Below are positions 35,552 through 45,715 of a DNA stretch of 64,000 nt, one piece after another. Origin of the DNA: Brachionus manjavacas (taxonomy: Eukaryota > Rotifera > Eurotatoria > Ploima > Brachionidae). Position 1 is the stretch's first letter. Each line of letters starts with the position of its first letter. Position numbers and translations under genes: made by a program. The notes under the pieces are model-generated. The model did not search any database. It had not been told where the DNA came from and saw nothing but the letters and a program-made list of their open reading frames with translations. Location of the stretch: positions 496,001-560,000 of the forward strand of contig JAHQIY010000031.1 of the NCBI GenBank assembly GCA_019054805.1, written 5' to 3'.

Positions 35552-36471
35552 GTTTTGCAATTAAGAATTAAGATTTTTTTAGAATCAAGTATTTTTTAAT
35601 TGTTACTTAAATGTAAAATACTCTATTTTCAATTTAAAAAATCAAAAAATTAATTTGTTTTTATTTTTGTTTTAAATCTAATTTGAATTTTTGATATTAT
35701 TTCAAACTTATTTTATTGGAATCTTGCTGATGTTATCAATTTAAAACAATAACACAATGGTAACAAATCAGTTTTATATAATTTGGATTTAATTATATTG
35801 AAAAATATATTGAATATTTAAAAACCTTTCAGGACGAATTAATCAATCTTTCTTATCTCTTAAATGAATTAAAGATTTTCAAAACTAGGAAATAGCTTTT
35901 TGTTTGTATTTGTAAATAAAATTGTGATATTTAATACGAACTTTAATTTTTATCCCTCATTTGGAAATTTCCATAATCCAATCTTTTCTTTCAAAACATG
36001 TTTATTCGAAATAAAAAGGTTTGACTGTTTAAGATAGTTAAGTTTTATTAATATTTTTAGTTTTTGGTTTTCTTAAAAATCTTTCAGTAGTAAGATCAAT
36101 AAATCTTAAAATTTCAGTTTATACTTTTACTTCTTACATATTTCGTCAATCACATTCTAATCAGTCCAGTCGCACAAGTTTTTCATGCAAAAAATTACCG
36201 TGATTTACTGTGATTTCACTCGAAATCACACTGATATTGAGAAAAAAGTGTCTTGGTTAAGTCAAAATTGTCTGGTGTCAAATTTTAACAGGACAATAAT
36301 TAGCATTTAAATTTTATCAGTTATTAACTCCAAAATACTAAATAAAATAATTTTAATATTTAATATTCATCACATTTTTTGATTTTGTTTCTATGAAACA
36401 AATAAAATTTTTTTCTTTCAAATATTATTATATTTAATAAATATCAAATTATTTTTCTTAAAAAAATGTTA
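35552..36471. other. AT-rich intergenic
   Basis: A short perfect hairpin word, TGTGATTTCACTCGAAATCACA, lies near 36211. Otherwise nothing is recognised. Confidence 0.35.
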
Positions 36472-36518
36472 GACCAGAGTTGTTTAAAAGTCACAAGTCT
36501 CAAGTCAAGTCCAAGTCA

Positions 36519-36549
<31 letters not shown>

Positions 36550-36733
36550 CAAAAGTCCCACCAAAAACAAGTAAAATAATCTAAAATTAATTAAAAAAAA
36601 AAGATTTCTCAAATGTTTTTTATATAGTTGAAATTTTTTTTAAATTAGCTAAACCGGGTTCGAAAGTACCCGAGTCAATAGATCCTGACTTGGACTTTTT
36701 TTTGGGACTTTTAAACAACTCTGTGTTAGACAT
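36472..36733. mobile_element. Short inverted-repeat element with CAAGTC words
   Basis: The left end AGAGTTGTTTAAAAGTC (about 36475) and the inverted right end GACTTTTAAACAACTCT (about 36706-36722) form perfect 17-bp arms. AAGTCCAAGTCA words lie inside on both sides and a long T run sits at 36522-36550. The end word GAGTTGTTTAAAAGT recurs at about 45248. Confidence 0.6.
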
Positions 36734-37756
36734 AAAAAATTTTGAACAAAAAAATGAGCTGATTCATCATTTCGCCCAAAAGTTACTATCTTTTTACAAC
36801 GATGAATTTGAAAAAGAAAAAAATGAATTTTTTAATGTGATCGATAATTTTAGAACCTCGATTTTTAGAAAAGAAAAAGGAAATTTTTTTGATAAGTAAA
36901 TTATCAGCACCCAACTGAAAATAAAAGATTTCAAAATGTTAATTACTAACCAAAGAATTTTGAACATGTCACTATTAACTGAGATTGAAAATTTCAAAAC
37001 AATAATTGACAAAGATTGGATAGAGATCCCTCCAAAGTTTACTGTTGATCTCACATATAAATTTGAAAGTTTTAAGCATAAATACTTTCCTACAATAAAT
37101 TTTTTGATTTCAGTATCAAAAAAAGAATCAAATGAAAATCTTTTCATTAACCCATATCTTAGAGGGGTACCGAGTTATTCCAAATTAGATGAAGCGATTG
37201 AAAAATTGAAAATTAATGATCTGAAAAAAAGTTAATTGATACTTTAGCTGGAAAAGAATTAATTTTGAAAGCTGAGGAAGAAAGACTTATAAATGAAATA
37301 ATTAGTCTATGTTTTATTGTTGAGCCACTAAAAAATCCGTCAATGTACATTTTAGGTCCTATGTTTTTTGAAATTTTATATCAGTCAAAAGAGGATATTA
37401 AATTTAAAGAAATGTATCCTCCAGCAATTGAAAATGCAAATTGTTTAACACGATAATTAAATGAAAAATATTTTAAACTTCTGCGATATAGATTCGATAC
37501 AATGGAAGATAATGCAGATGGGAAAAAAATAATGAAATCCGAAAATGAATTATTTGACACATGGATCAAACAAAAACATAAATCAGTAGATACCACAAAC
37601 TTTGATAATGTAAAAAACGATGTTGTTCAACTTCTCAAAGATTGGCACGGTATTGATGAAGAAAAATTTAAAACATTTTTTTATAAAATCACTGAAGAAA
37701 CGATAAAGGTTCATAAACCAGAAAAAAAGAAAAGTCGTACAGATCACAGTCAATGA
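36690..37756 (+). pseudogene. Helical protein gene with two in-frame TAA stops and a frameshift
   Basis: One continuous protein can be followed: VLDIKNFEQKNELIHHFAQK, an in-frame TAA (36897-36899), NMSLLTEIENFKTIIDKDWI, a frame break at A7 (37224-37230) that one extra A repairs into LIDTLAGKELILKAEEERL, another in-frame TAA (37454-37456), and LNEKYFKLLRYRFDTMEDNA to the end RTDHSQ. The text is charged and helical, about 340 residues, with no domain I know. The frame enters from the 36472-36733 inverted-repeat element, which may have displaced the original start. Two identical stop types in an otherwise well-kept frame indicate recent loss of function. Confidence 0.5.
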
Positions 37757-37853
37757 CCCAGTACAAGAAATAAAAATCGAATTAATTCAATAAAATAAAT
37801 TTTTACTTTATTTTATTTGAATATGCAAAAAGATAAAAACTAATTCTCAAATT

Positions 37854-38898
37854 TTAAATTTTATTTCTGTTTAGAATTTCTGTGATTTTTGACAGAAATT
37901 TATCAGCCAAAATAGGAACTTCATTTTTCAAAGCATTTTGGTAAATTGAATCAAAATATTTCTTTGCTGCACCATCATACATATTCAATTCACTTATAAT
38001 TTCTTCATGATCCTCTAAAATTACGAAAGCTTTTTCACCATCATTTTCTAGGAGGCAATCAGTTAGTTCTAAGCAAAACTTCTCAACTAAAAATCTTGCT
38101 GTTAAGCTAATTCTTTTTCTATCTTTAAATTTTCTCAAAGTATCAAGATGTAAAGAATATTCTGGATCGTATTCTCTAACTTTTAAAAAAAAAATTTAAG
38201 ATTAAAAATTTAAAAATTAAAATTACTAAATAAATGTTCAGTCCAGTTACTTATACCAATAATCGAATCAATTTCATGAAAATACACCTCTTGAAGTTCA
38301 TTGTTTCTATAGATCTCGATAAAGTTAAAACAACAATCAATAGCCTGTCTGTTATATTGAAGCAAATTCAATAATGTTGAATTTTCGCGCAAAATTTTGA
38401 TGAGCTCATCTTTGTCATTTTCTACAAAAGACTTTTTTAATTTTTCACGAATCTTTTCCAGAAATAGAACTGTTAGCAAATCACAGTAATCTGTTAGTGG
38501 AATAGGAACAGTTTCAGGTGTCAATCGCTGCCAATATTTATAAGGACCATCTTAAGGCAATAAATCTTGGACTATTTTTTTAATAATAAATAAAAAATTA
38601 TACAATATTGTTCAAAAAATGTCTCTTGGTAATCATAGTTTCTAGTTACTTCATCTACTTTAAGCATCAATCTAAAACAAAACTCTTTGTGATTTAATAA
38701 AAATGCCACTCTGTAAGCTGGATAAAAATTTTTTTTGATTCTAGGTCCAAGTAGTATTACTTGATCAAAATAATATTTATTTTCATTTAAAATCCTTTCT
38801 GTTGATGCAATATCATTTATTTCGGCAAAATTACATATTTGATCTCCAACTGCAGGCAGTATTTTGTTCTTTATATAAAATGAGTCAAAAATTTCCAT
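37854..38898 (-). CDS. Uncharacterised helical protein made of three related modules, three exons
   Basis: Exons 38898-38604, 38550-38227 and 38179-37854 join in phase (1 base / 2 bases at both junctions) to give 314 residues. Introns are 53 and 47 bp (donors GTATAA and GTAATT). Each exon encodes one copy of a roughly 60-residue helical module. Exon 2 has EKIREKLKKSFVENDKDELI and FNFIEIYRNNEL; exon 3 has LVEKFCLELTDCLLENDGEK and FDSIYQNALKNE; exon 1 has a more diverged version (FAEINDIASTERILNEN). The pattern (hydrophobic heptad, END, I-L, Y, F..IY.N..NE) is not one I can name. No signal peptide or membrane segment is seen. It is convergent with the pseudogene at 36690-37756. Confidence 0.6.
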
Positions 38899-39078
38899 TT
38901 TTTAATTTAAAATTATAAAAAACAAGGTTTTAAGGTTAGTTTTAAAAATTTCGAAAAACTTTTTACTTTATTTTTAGACTTTTCAAAATAATTAAAATTA
39001 ATTCTAAATAAAGAGAATATTTACTTTGAAATTTTTAACATGTCTTCAAAAATATTTGTTTCGATTAAAAAAAGTGTC

Positions 39079-39400
39079 TTAATTGACACACTGTAGTATT
39101 TTTTCGCAAATAGTTAAATCTCGTAAGTTGTTATAAGTTTGGACGATAAAAATCAAATATGAATGTTTAAACAATTGAAATTCCAAGCAAATAGGTTCAA
39201 GTTTCTGATCGAGACTTATCTCCATTTGGTCAACGATTTCCTTTGTTTTCTGTTCCAAATACTTTTTCTGGTCTTCAGCATGATCTAGTATTATCCTGTC
39301 AATTGCAGCTTCATCCATAGTTGTATCTTCTAGTATTAATGTGTTTTCAAAATCGCTAATTATTGACAAGAAAGCTTTATCAAAATATTGAACCAGACAT
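39079..39400 (-). CDS. Small helical protein or exon, possibly paralogous to the three-module gene
   Basis: A minus-strand frame of about 105 codons runs from QYFDKAFLSIISDFENTLIL through KYLEQKTKEIVDQMEISLDQ and FIVQTYNNLRD to a stop at 39079-39081. There is no obvious ATG, so it is probably a 3' exon or a fragment. The end (IVQTYNNLRD) resembles the module ends of the adjacent gene (FIEIYRNNEL), and it lies 180 bp upstream of that gene on the same strand, which suggests local duplication. Confidence 0.35.
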
Positions 39401-39454
39401 ACAATTTAACTCACTTTCGAATTGCTGCTTTCACTTCGCTGCTACCACTTGCGA

Positions 39455-40030
39455 GGCTGATGGAGGAATAAGAGAAAAAAAAAGAAAAAATTATTGAATT
39501 TTAGAAAAAGCTTGTTAAATTTCATTTTTAAAAATATTTTTTTTTCATTTGAAATATCAAATAAATTTTAATTTATAATTATAGAAGGTACTTAGAAAAA
39601 TTTAAAGTTCTGATTTATCCAGCTTATAATTTTTTTTAATTAAAATTTGAATTTGAAATTTAAGGAATAAATAAATTAAATCGGCTTTAGTTGATTTTCT
39701 TATTAAATCATTATCAGTATTTGATTTAAATATTGTAAAAGAAAAATTTTGATCATTATGGCCATGTTAATTGAAATTAATCAGAACATCAGATCATCTA
39801 TCAAAATAACAGAGCGATTTCCTTAAATTTTTCATAAACTTATTTATTCAGAATAAATGATCTAAAATTATATTTCTAGCTGATCTTTTCGATTCTCCGA
39901 TGTAAAATTGCGTGCATTTTTTACACATCCTATAATTATAAGCACAGTTTATGCTTAAAACATAACTACCCTTTTATAAAAAATCAAAAAACTGTTTGAC
40001 ATACTACTCTTTTAAAATATATAAAAAAAT
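39455..40030. repeat. Diverged duplicated block, copy 2 (uninterrupted)
   Basis: It matches 29000-29452 plus 30535-30625 in order (GATTCTCCGATGTAAAATT, AAAACATAACTA, AATCAAAAAACTGTTTG). This copy lacks the LINE insertion. Coding-like text on the minus strand (FSFTIFKSN...NDLIRKST) is broken by stops. Confidence 0.5.
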
Positions 40031-40435
40031 TTACATAATAAAATTATTAAATAAAATTCAAATTGGTTTAATTTTTTTTGTTTAAATTACAAAATGTATC
40101 CAATGTTGAAATAACATTGAAAAAGTGCGGTGTTTAAAACATTTTTGTTCAGCTTAAAAAAAAATAATTTTAGATAACATTGCAAGCATTTTCATCTTGA
40201 AAATTAACTCATTGGTGAAATGGAATTGATTTGACTACCGGGGGAAGGGTCTTAGCAGGGCCGCGAAATATAACGCAAAATTAAATGCTAGGAGAAACCT
40301 AATTTTTTTGCTATTCAGAATTTTTGATTCTTACTTTTTATAAGTTTTTTAATTCTAAAAATTTTGAAAAAATTTTTTTTTTAATTTAAATTTTATTTCG
40401 CATATTCGACTCTGTTCAGGTATTTACAAATTAGT
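40031..40435. other. AT-rich intergenic
   Basis: Nothing recognised. Confidence 0.35.
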
Positions 40436-40835
40436 ACCCATTTTAGTACGGTTTTGTGAAATTCAGTACAAAATGAAAAAAAGAATAGAAAAAATGTAAA
40501 AAAAATTGAATAACTTTTTTTCTAAAGGTTTAAACTTAGTTCTGTAAATGCAATATAGTGCAACTTTCAAAGTTGCATCAAATATCAAAGCCTGCTAAAT
40601 TTGCAGAGTTATGCAGAAATTAAATTTCAATAATATCGAGCGTGGTGCATTTTGCAGAGATTCTGCACACCATTAGCTGACTTTTACAGTTGATGCAACT
40701 TTGAATGTTGCACCATGCTGGATTTACAGAATTTATTTTAAACTTTTAGTTAAAAAGTTATTTAATTTTTTAATACTTTGTTCTGTTCTTTTGTACTGAA
40801 CTTCACAAAACCTTTTAGTACAAATTTGTTGGGTC
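40436..40835 (-). mobile_element. MITE-like element, copy 2 (best preserved)
   Basis: Inverted arms of about 150 bp: the left arm has TTAGTACGGTTTTGTGAAAT / TCAGTACAAAATGA and TTCTGTAAATGC; the right arm has GGATTTACAGAATTTATT and TTTTGTACTGAACTTCACAA. The interior shares CGAGCGTGGTGCATTTTGCA with copy 1 (inverted). It has no coding sequence. Confidence 0.6.
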
Positions 40836-41178
40836 ATAATATAATTACAAAATAAACGATAATTTAACTTGTCAAAATGATTTATAATGAAATAAATTTC
40901 AAGAATATTAAAAACCTCTTCAATAATGTGCATCAATTCATACAAATGATCTCAAAGCGACATTTAATGAATCATGACTTGACTTAAATTATGACTTAGA
41001 CTTAAAACTTTGACTTATAATCAAGTCTGGGCACTTTAAATTTTCACCAAAATACTCAGAATTATATGAGGATTGAAAATAAAAATTTTAAAAAAATTTT
41101 TTTCATAAAATTACTCTTAAATTAAAAATAAAAAGGAAGAATTAAAAAGAGAATAAAAAAGAGAATTTTTCAGTAAGG
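40836..41178. other. AT-rich intergenic
   Basis: A GACTTGACTTAAATTATGACTT cluster near 40975-41030 resembles the CAAGTC words of the 36472 element. No gene is seen. Confidence 0.35.
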
Positions 41179-42327
41179 TCACTTAGTCATTTTTTTGGCA
41201 TCAGCTTTAGAAGTGGATGGGTTTTTACTTTGTTTGTCACTAGCTTCAAAGTCGGGCTCTTCCAATCTTATTTCATTGACTAATAGATGTTCCTTCTTTT
41301 TAGTTCCTTTATCAACTTCACAGATCTCAGCAAAACGTAATCCCTCTTGAAATGGTTGGTTTTCTTACTCATATCAATAAGGATCAAATTTTTTAATTAA
41401 AAATTTAATTTTGAGAAATTAGGAAAACAAATCTTTATCAAACATTTTAGTTTAATTTGAACTTGTTTAATATCTCTTTATGGTAAATTATCAAAATACC
41501 AGTTATTAAAATAAATGTATCAAATTGACACTGTTTCAAAAAAACAAGATTAAAAAAACATTACATTAAAATGACAAGTGTCAAAATGACTTAATCAAAA
41601 TAACGAATATCAAAATAATAGTATCAAAATATCTTTATTAAAATGACATAAAAAAAGTAAATAGTTAAATCAATAGAATCAGCAAATCATTTTTTCAGCA
41701 AATCATGTTAATAAACAGGCTTGCGCCCTTATCGTAATCGACTGATTAATACTTCATTTATTTAATACAAAAAAATTTTTAATATTTTAATATAAGAATT
41801 TTACAAAATTAAAAAAAGAAAAAAAGAATTATTTGTTTTCCTTTTCAATAGTTTATAATAATTTTAAGTGGCTTGAGCTCGAGCTCTTTTTCCTGTCATT
41901 AAAAAAAAAGTTTTCCTTTTTTCTGTGATAATGTAATAAAAGCTTTAACAGGCTTATTAAGTGTTAAAGAATTAATAGATTGAGTCAAACTCTCCATTCG
42001 TAATTTTTAATTAGTATTATGTTATTTTGATTAGATTTTAATTTATTTGTTATTTTGAACAACATGTAAAAGTGATGTTATTTTGATGCACGCTATTTTC
42101 AATTAGTTGTTTTGACACTTGTTATTTTTTTTTTGGTTATTTTGATATTGTTATTTTAAATGTTTTATTTTAATACTTGCTAATTTGATATGCAGTCCTC
42201 TTTTTATACTAAATTTTGAAACTCAGGAACCAGTTTTGTTGCTCTTCTTTAAATTTTCTCAAACTCCTTATGTCTTTTTCAAGATATGACAACATCTTAT
42301 TTGCCATATGGACACTAACAATTTTTT
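41179..42327 (-). CDS. Small gene of unknown function, two exons split by an inverted-repeat element
   Basis: An upstream exon starts at 42327 behind acceptor AATATAG and reads KIVSVHMANKMLSYLEKDIR then SLRKFKEEQQNWF. A downstream exon (about 41371-41179) reads NQPFQEGLRFAEICEVDKGT, HLLVNEIRLEEPDFEA and a lysine-rich end to TGA. A weak donor (A|GTTTCA near 42219) and acceptor (TAAG|AAAACC near 41372) would join them in frame; the splice sites are not secure. The 730-bp stretch between is largely an inverted-repeat element (41470-42190). The 5' end was not found. No family was recognised. Confidence 0.35.
41470..42190. mobile_element. Inverted-repeat element with TATCAAAATAAC words (MULE-like arms)
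   Basis: The left arm (about 41470-41660) contains many copies of TATCAAAATAA / TCAAAATGAC; the right arm (about 42005-42190) contains the reverse words GTTATTTTGAT. The pair ACAAGTGTCAAAATGACTTA and its inverse AATTAGTTGTTTTGACACTT is shared. The centre has no gene. The design is the same as the arms of the MULE relics, with another word. Confidence 0.55.
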
Positions 42328-43219
42328 CTATATTTAAATTAAATAAAATTAAAAAAAAATAATTTTTTTATATTAAAAAAAATTAAATTCGACAAGATAA
42401 AAATAAATTAGAGTCATTAAATATTTTGAGTTTTTTATTAAAGTTTTAATTTTTCGCTTTTTTAATATTTAAAAGGCTTTTTTTTCTTAAAAGCTGAGAT
42501 TAAGCTTTTTGAAATTTTAAAAGTTAATTAAATTAATTTCAATATTGTAAATAGAATTTAATAAAAAAATTTCCTCATAACTTTTTTTAATTTTTTTTAA
42601 AGCTTGTTACATTCAACAAACTATTACAAAATCACCAAATCTAAGAAAAATTGAAGTTTCTGATCGAATTTTTATGATCATGATTAAAAATCAACTTAAA
42701 AAATAAAAGATTTCTAAGCTATTAACTTAGATTTAAAAAAAGTAAACACAGACACATTGTCATGTGTTGCCTACCATGTTAAATTACCAAATTATCTTGA
42801 ATAATTTTTTAAATGAAATTTTAAAATGAAAAAAAGAATTTTGTTTGAATTATTTATTTAAAATAATAATTAAGCTCTTTAGCCATTGATTAATTAGCCT
42901 AGTTTATAGAAAAAATTACAGTGTCAAAAAATTTCCCTAATTTTAAAAAAAATCTCAATTTGGTTTTTTCCTAAAACTTTCAAGAATCTCTTTGAAAAGT
43001 AAGAATACCCATTTTTAAAAAAAACTAGCATAAATCTACCAATTTTTAATGTCTCCCAAAAATCACAAAAAAAATTCTTTTCTATCACTTAAAATTGACC
43101 AAATTGAGCTTTGTTTCACTTAATTCAAAAAATTAAAATTAAAAATAATTTTTAGAACAAAATTGAATAAATTATTTCACACTCGTAATTTTTTCTATTT
43201 GTTCAGATTTCCTAAAAAA
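42328..43219. other. AT-rich intergenic
   Basis: No coding text recognised. Confidence 0.35.
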
Positions 43220-43870
43220 ATGAGCAACGTACCACATCATCAAAAATTGATTGTAGTAAACTCCAATTTTGAGTCAAACAAAACATTTATGACTTTGATT
43301 GCTAATAATTTTAGATTTAAAGGTACTTTATAAAATTTAAAAGTGAGAATTGTTTAATTTAAAGTTAAATAAAATTTAGTTTCAAAGAGCATTTTTTCAG
43401 ACTCTGTCATATGTCCAAATGAAAGGCAAGCATTTTTGTTTTTGAAAATCAGATCGGAGTCCAAATATGCGGAAATTAACAAAAAGTAAAATAAAAAAAA
43501 TCAAATTTATGATCAAATTTTATTTTGTTTAGGATAAGAGAGTTTGGGTCATGTCATGCAAATATTTTGATTTTTGTTTTCCAAGAAATAAAAGATGAGC
43601 AAATGCTTACTAAATTGCTGGCCGAATTTATTTCTTTTTTGAATTTTCGAATTATTCATGTTCCGAGCATACGTTGCGCTGTTGAAATCATGTCTTCTTA
43701 TTTGAACGTAAAAAGAAATTTTAATTTTAATTTTTTTAAATTTGCTTATTTAGCGACGTGATTTTAAAAATGAGATGATCAAAGAAAACGACCACTACAA
43801 AGCAGCTTTTTGGAATGGAAACGCTTTATTGGAAAAAATGCTCAACAAAAAGCAAACTGGATCTCTTTAG
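43220..43870 (+). CDS. Four-exon protein resembling SPO16 (ERCC1/XPF-like meiotic factor)
   Basis: Exons 43220-43322, 43401-43485, 43533-43707 and 43754-43870 join in phase to 480 nt (159 residues, ATG to TAG). Donors are GTACTT, GTAAAA and GTAAAA; acceptors are TTTTTTCAG, TTTTGTTTAG and TTATTTAG; introns are 46-78 bp. The core reads LIVVNSNFESNKTFMTLIAN, then REFGSCHANILIFVFQE and AEFISFLNFRIIHVPSIRCA plus VEIM. Alternating strands and helices with a C-terminal RI.(P/H)V....A(V/I) segment recall the nuclease-dead XPF-like domain of SPO16 (C1orf146), which partners SHOC1/ZIP2 in meiotic crossover. That match is from memory and weak; the gene model itself is strong. No single reading frame reveals it. 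Confidence 0.55.
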
Positions 43871-45715
43871 CAAATAAATTTAAAAAATAAATTTTGTTTT
43901 TATTTTCAAATAATTTCTAAATGTGGAGTCAACCTTAGTATTAGATTAGTGTCTGTAAATGACATCTTGAAGTTGGTGAAAAATTTAAAATTTTTTCAAT
44001 TCAAAGAGCTTATTTTGATAAATTAAAATTACTCTTTGAACAAATTTAATTAATTTAATGTAACAAGTTATTTAGGTTTTTTGAAAATATTTTCTCAATC
44101 GATTGATTAATCGGTTTTAAATCAAAATTTGTTAACTGATTTTTTGTTAAGTTAATTTTAATTTTTTTTATCTCAAAAGTATTTGTGTCTAGAATTCAAA
44201 ATTCAAATTAAAAATAAAATTCAAATTTTTAAATAAAAAATTTCAAAATAAACTTAACAAAATTTTTTTTTTAAATTCAAAAATGGATTTCACAATGGGC
44301 TGACAGAATATGTGTGAGTGTAAGCTACACTCAATCTGTTGAATTAAAAAAATCTACCATCTCAATTTATTTGATAACGATCTACCGCCAAGTACTTCAC
44401 AAAATAATCGGTCACAAGTACTGCCTTATGAGATCCTCAAGTATTTAGAACTGTTATTAACTCAAATGCTTATGAGAACAAGACCGGTGAAAGTATGCCT
44501 GCAAACTTAAACTTTTTAGGCTTAAAAAAAAAGTTTACTTGGCTATCTCCTCATAAATTAATAACTAGTTGTGTCCATTAAGTTCTAAAAATCCAATGAT
44601 TCAGTATACATATTTAATTTTTATTATCAAGAAATAAAAAATGGTATATTCATTAATTTTAAAAATAATGATTTTAAAAATATAAAAATTGACCGGAGAT
44701 GGAAATTCTGGGAATTTCCACTTTTGCTTAGTAAAACTCCTAATTTAATTTTTTTTTTTTAAATTCTGAACAAATTTTTTAGCTCACTTTTTTTAATTTT
44801 TTTTACCTTTTAAGTCCATAAATTTTGACCAAAAAGTGTAAGTTAAAAAAATATTAATAATAAATTTTTAAATTTCTTTAATCCTACACTTTGGATAAAA
44901 AGCATGTTTTTGCTACGAATTGATTGCCAATTCGGACAAAGCTTATAAATTTTAGAGTTATTTTCTATAATTTAGTTCAATTCAATTATAAAAGTTTGAT
45001 TAAGATTTTTAATTATCTTAATTTGTTTTTTAAGATATTGCTATGCTATATCTAATTAATAAAAACGCATAAATTTTAAAGTTAATTAGCAAAAGCATTA
45101 AATTTCCTGTTTCAATCAGAAAATTTTTTATTTCATTCCCCTCTTTTTTATTTATTGACTAGTAATTTTATAAATTTACTGACCTTCCAGTAAATTAACG
45201 TAATTGAATTATTTTTTCTTTTTTTTTATCTTTGGTAAATTACCAGAGTTGTTTAAAAGTTTTTTTTTAGATTCAAGTCGGGACTTGAACCTGACTTGAA
45301 TCAAAAAAATTCAAATTTAAAAAAAATTCAAAAATAAAGTTAAAAGCAAAGTACACAACGTTTCAGAAATAAGTTGATGTTCACTGTTTAAGCAGTTCTA
45401 TATCATCGCTTAAGCACTTGCTCCAGTCTGCTTAAGAAGCTCTAGAGCATGCTCTAGCACATATATTTTATTCTCTTGCGCACGCGCAAGCATTTTTAAT
45501 AAATTATTACAAAAAATAATATTATTAATTAAATTCTATAGAACATCCCCTATTGTCAAATGATAAAAAAATTTGAAACATTTAGTGGATACAACATGAT
45601 ATAACATGATGTCATGATATATCTTAAACATGCTCTAGAACATTTTTTTTTGTTAAAATTTTTTAAAATTTAAAATTTTTAAATTAGTTTAGAAGATAAA
45701 TGAGAAAAATTCCAA
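43871..45715. other. AT-rich intergenic with one coding remnant
   Basis: About 44340-44520 (+) holds coding-like text (YHLNLFDNDLPPSTSQNNRS and VLPYEILKYLELLL) with stops and a frame change; it is probably a transposon remnant of unknown type. At about 45246 the end word of the 36472 element recurs. The rest is featureless. Confidence 0.4.

Noticed and set aside
36655..36685. tRNA T-arm-like word GGGTTCGAAAGTACCC
   Set aside because: It forms a hairpin, but no matching acceptor, D or anticodon arms surround it; it lies inside an inverted-repeat element.
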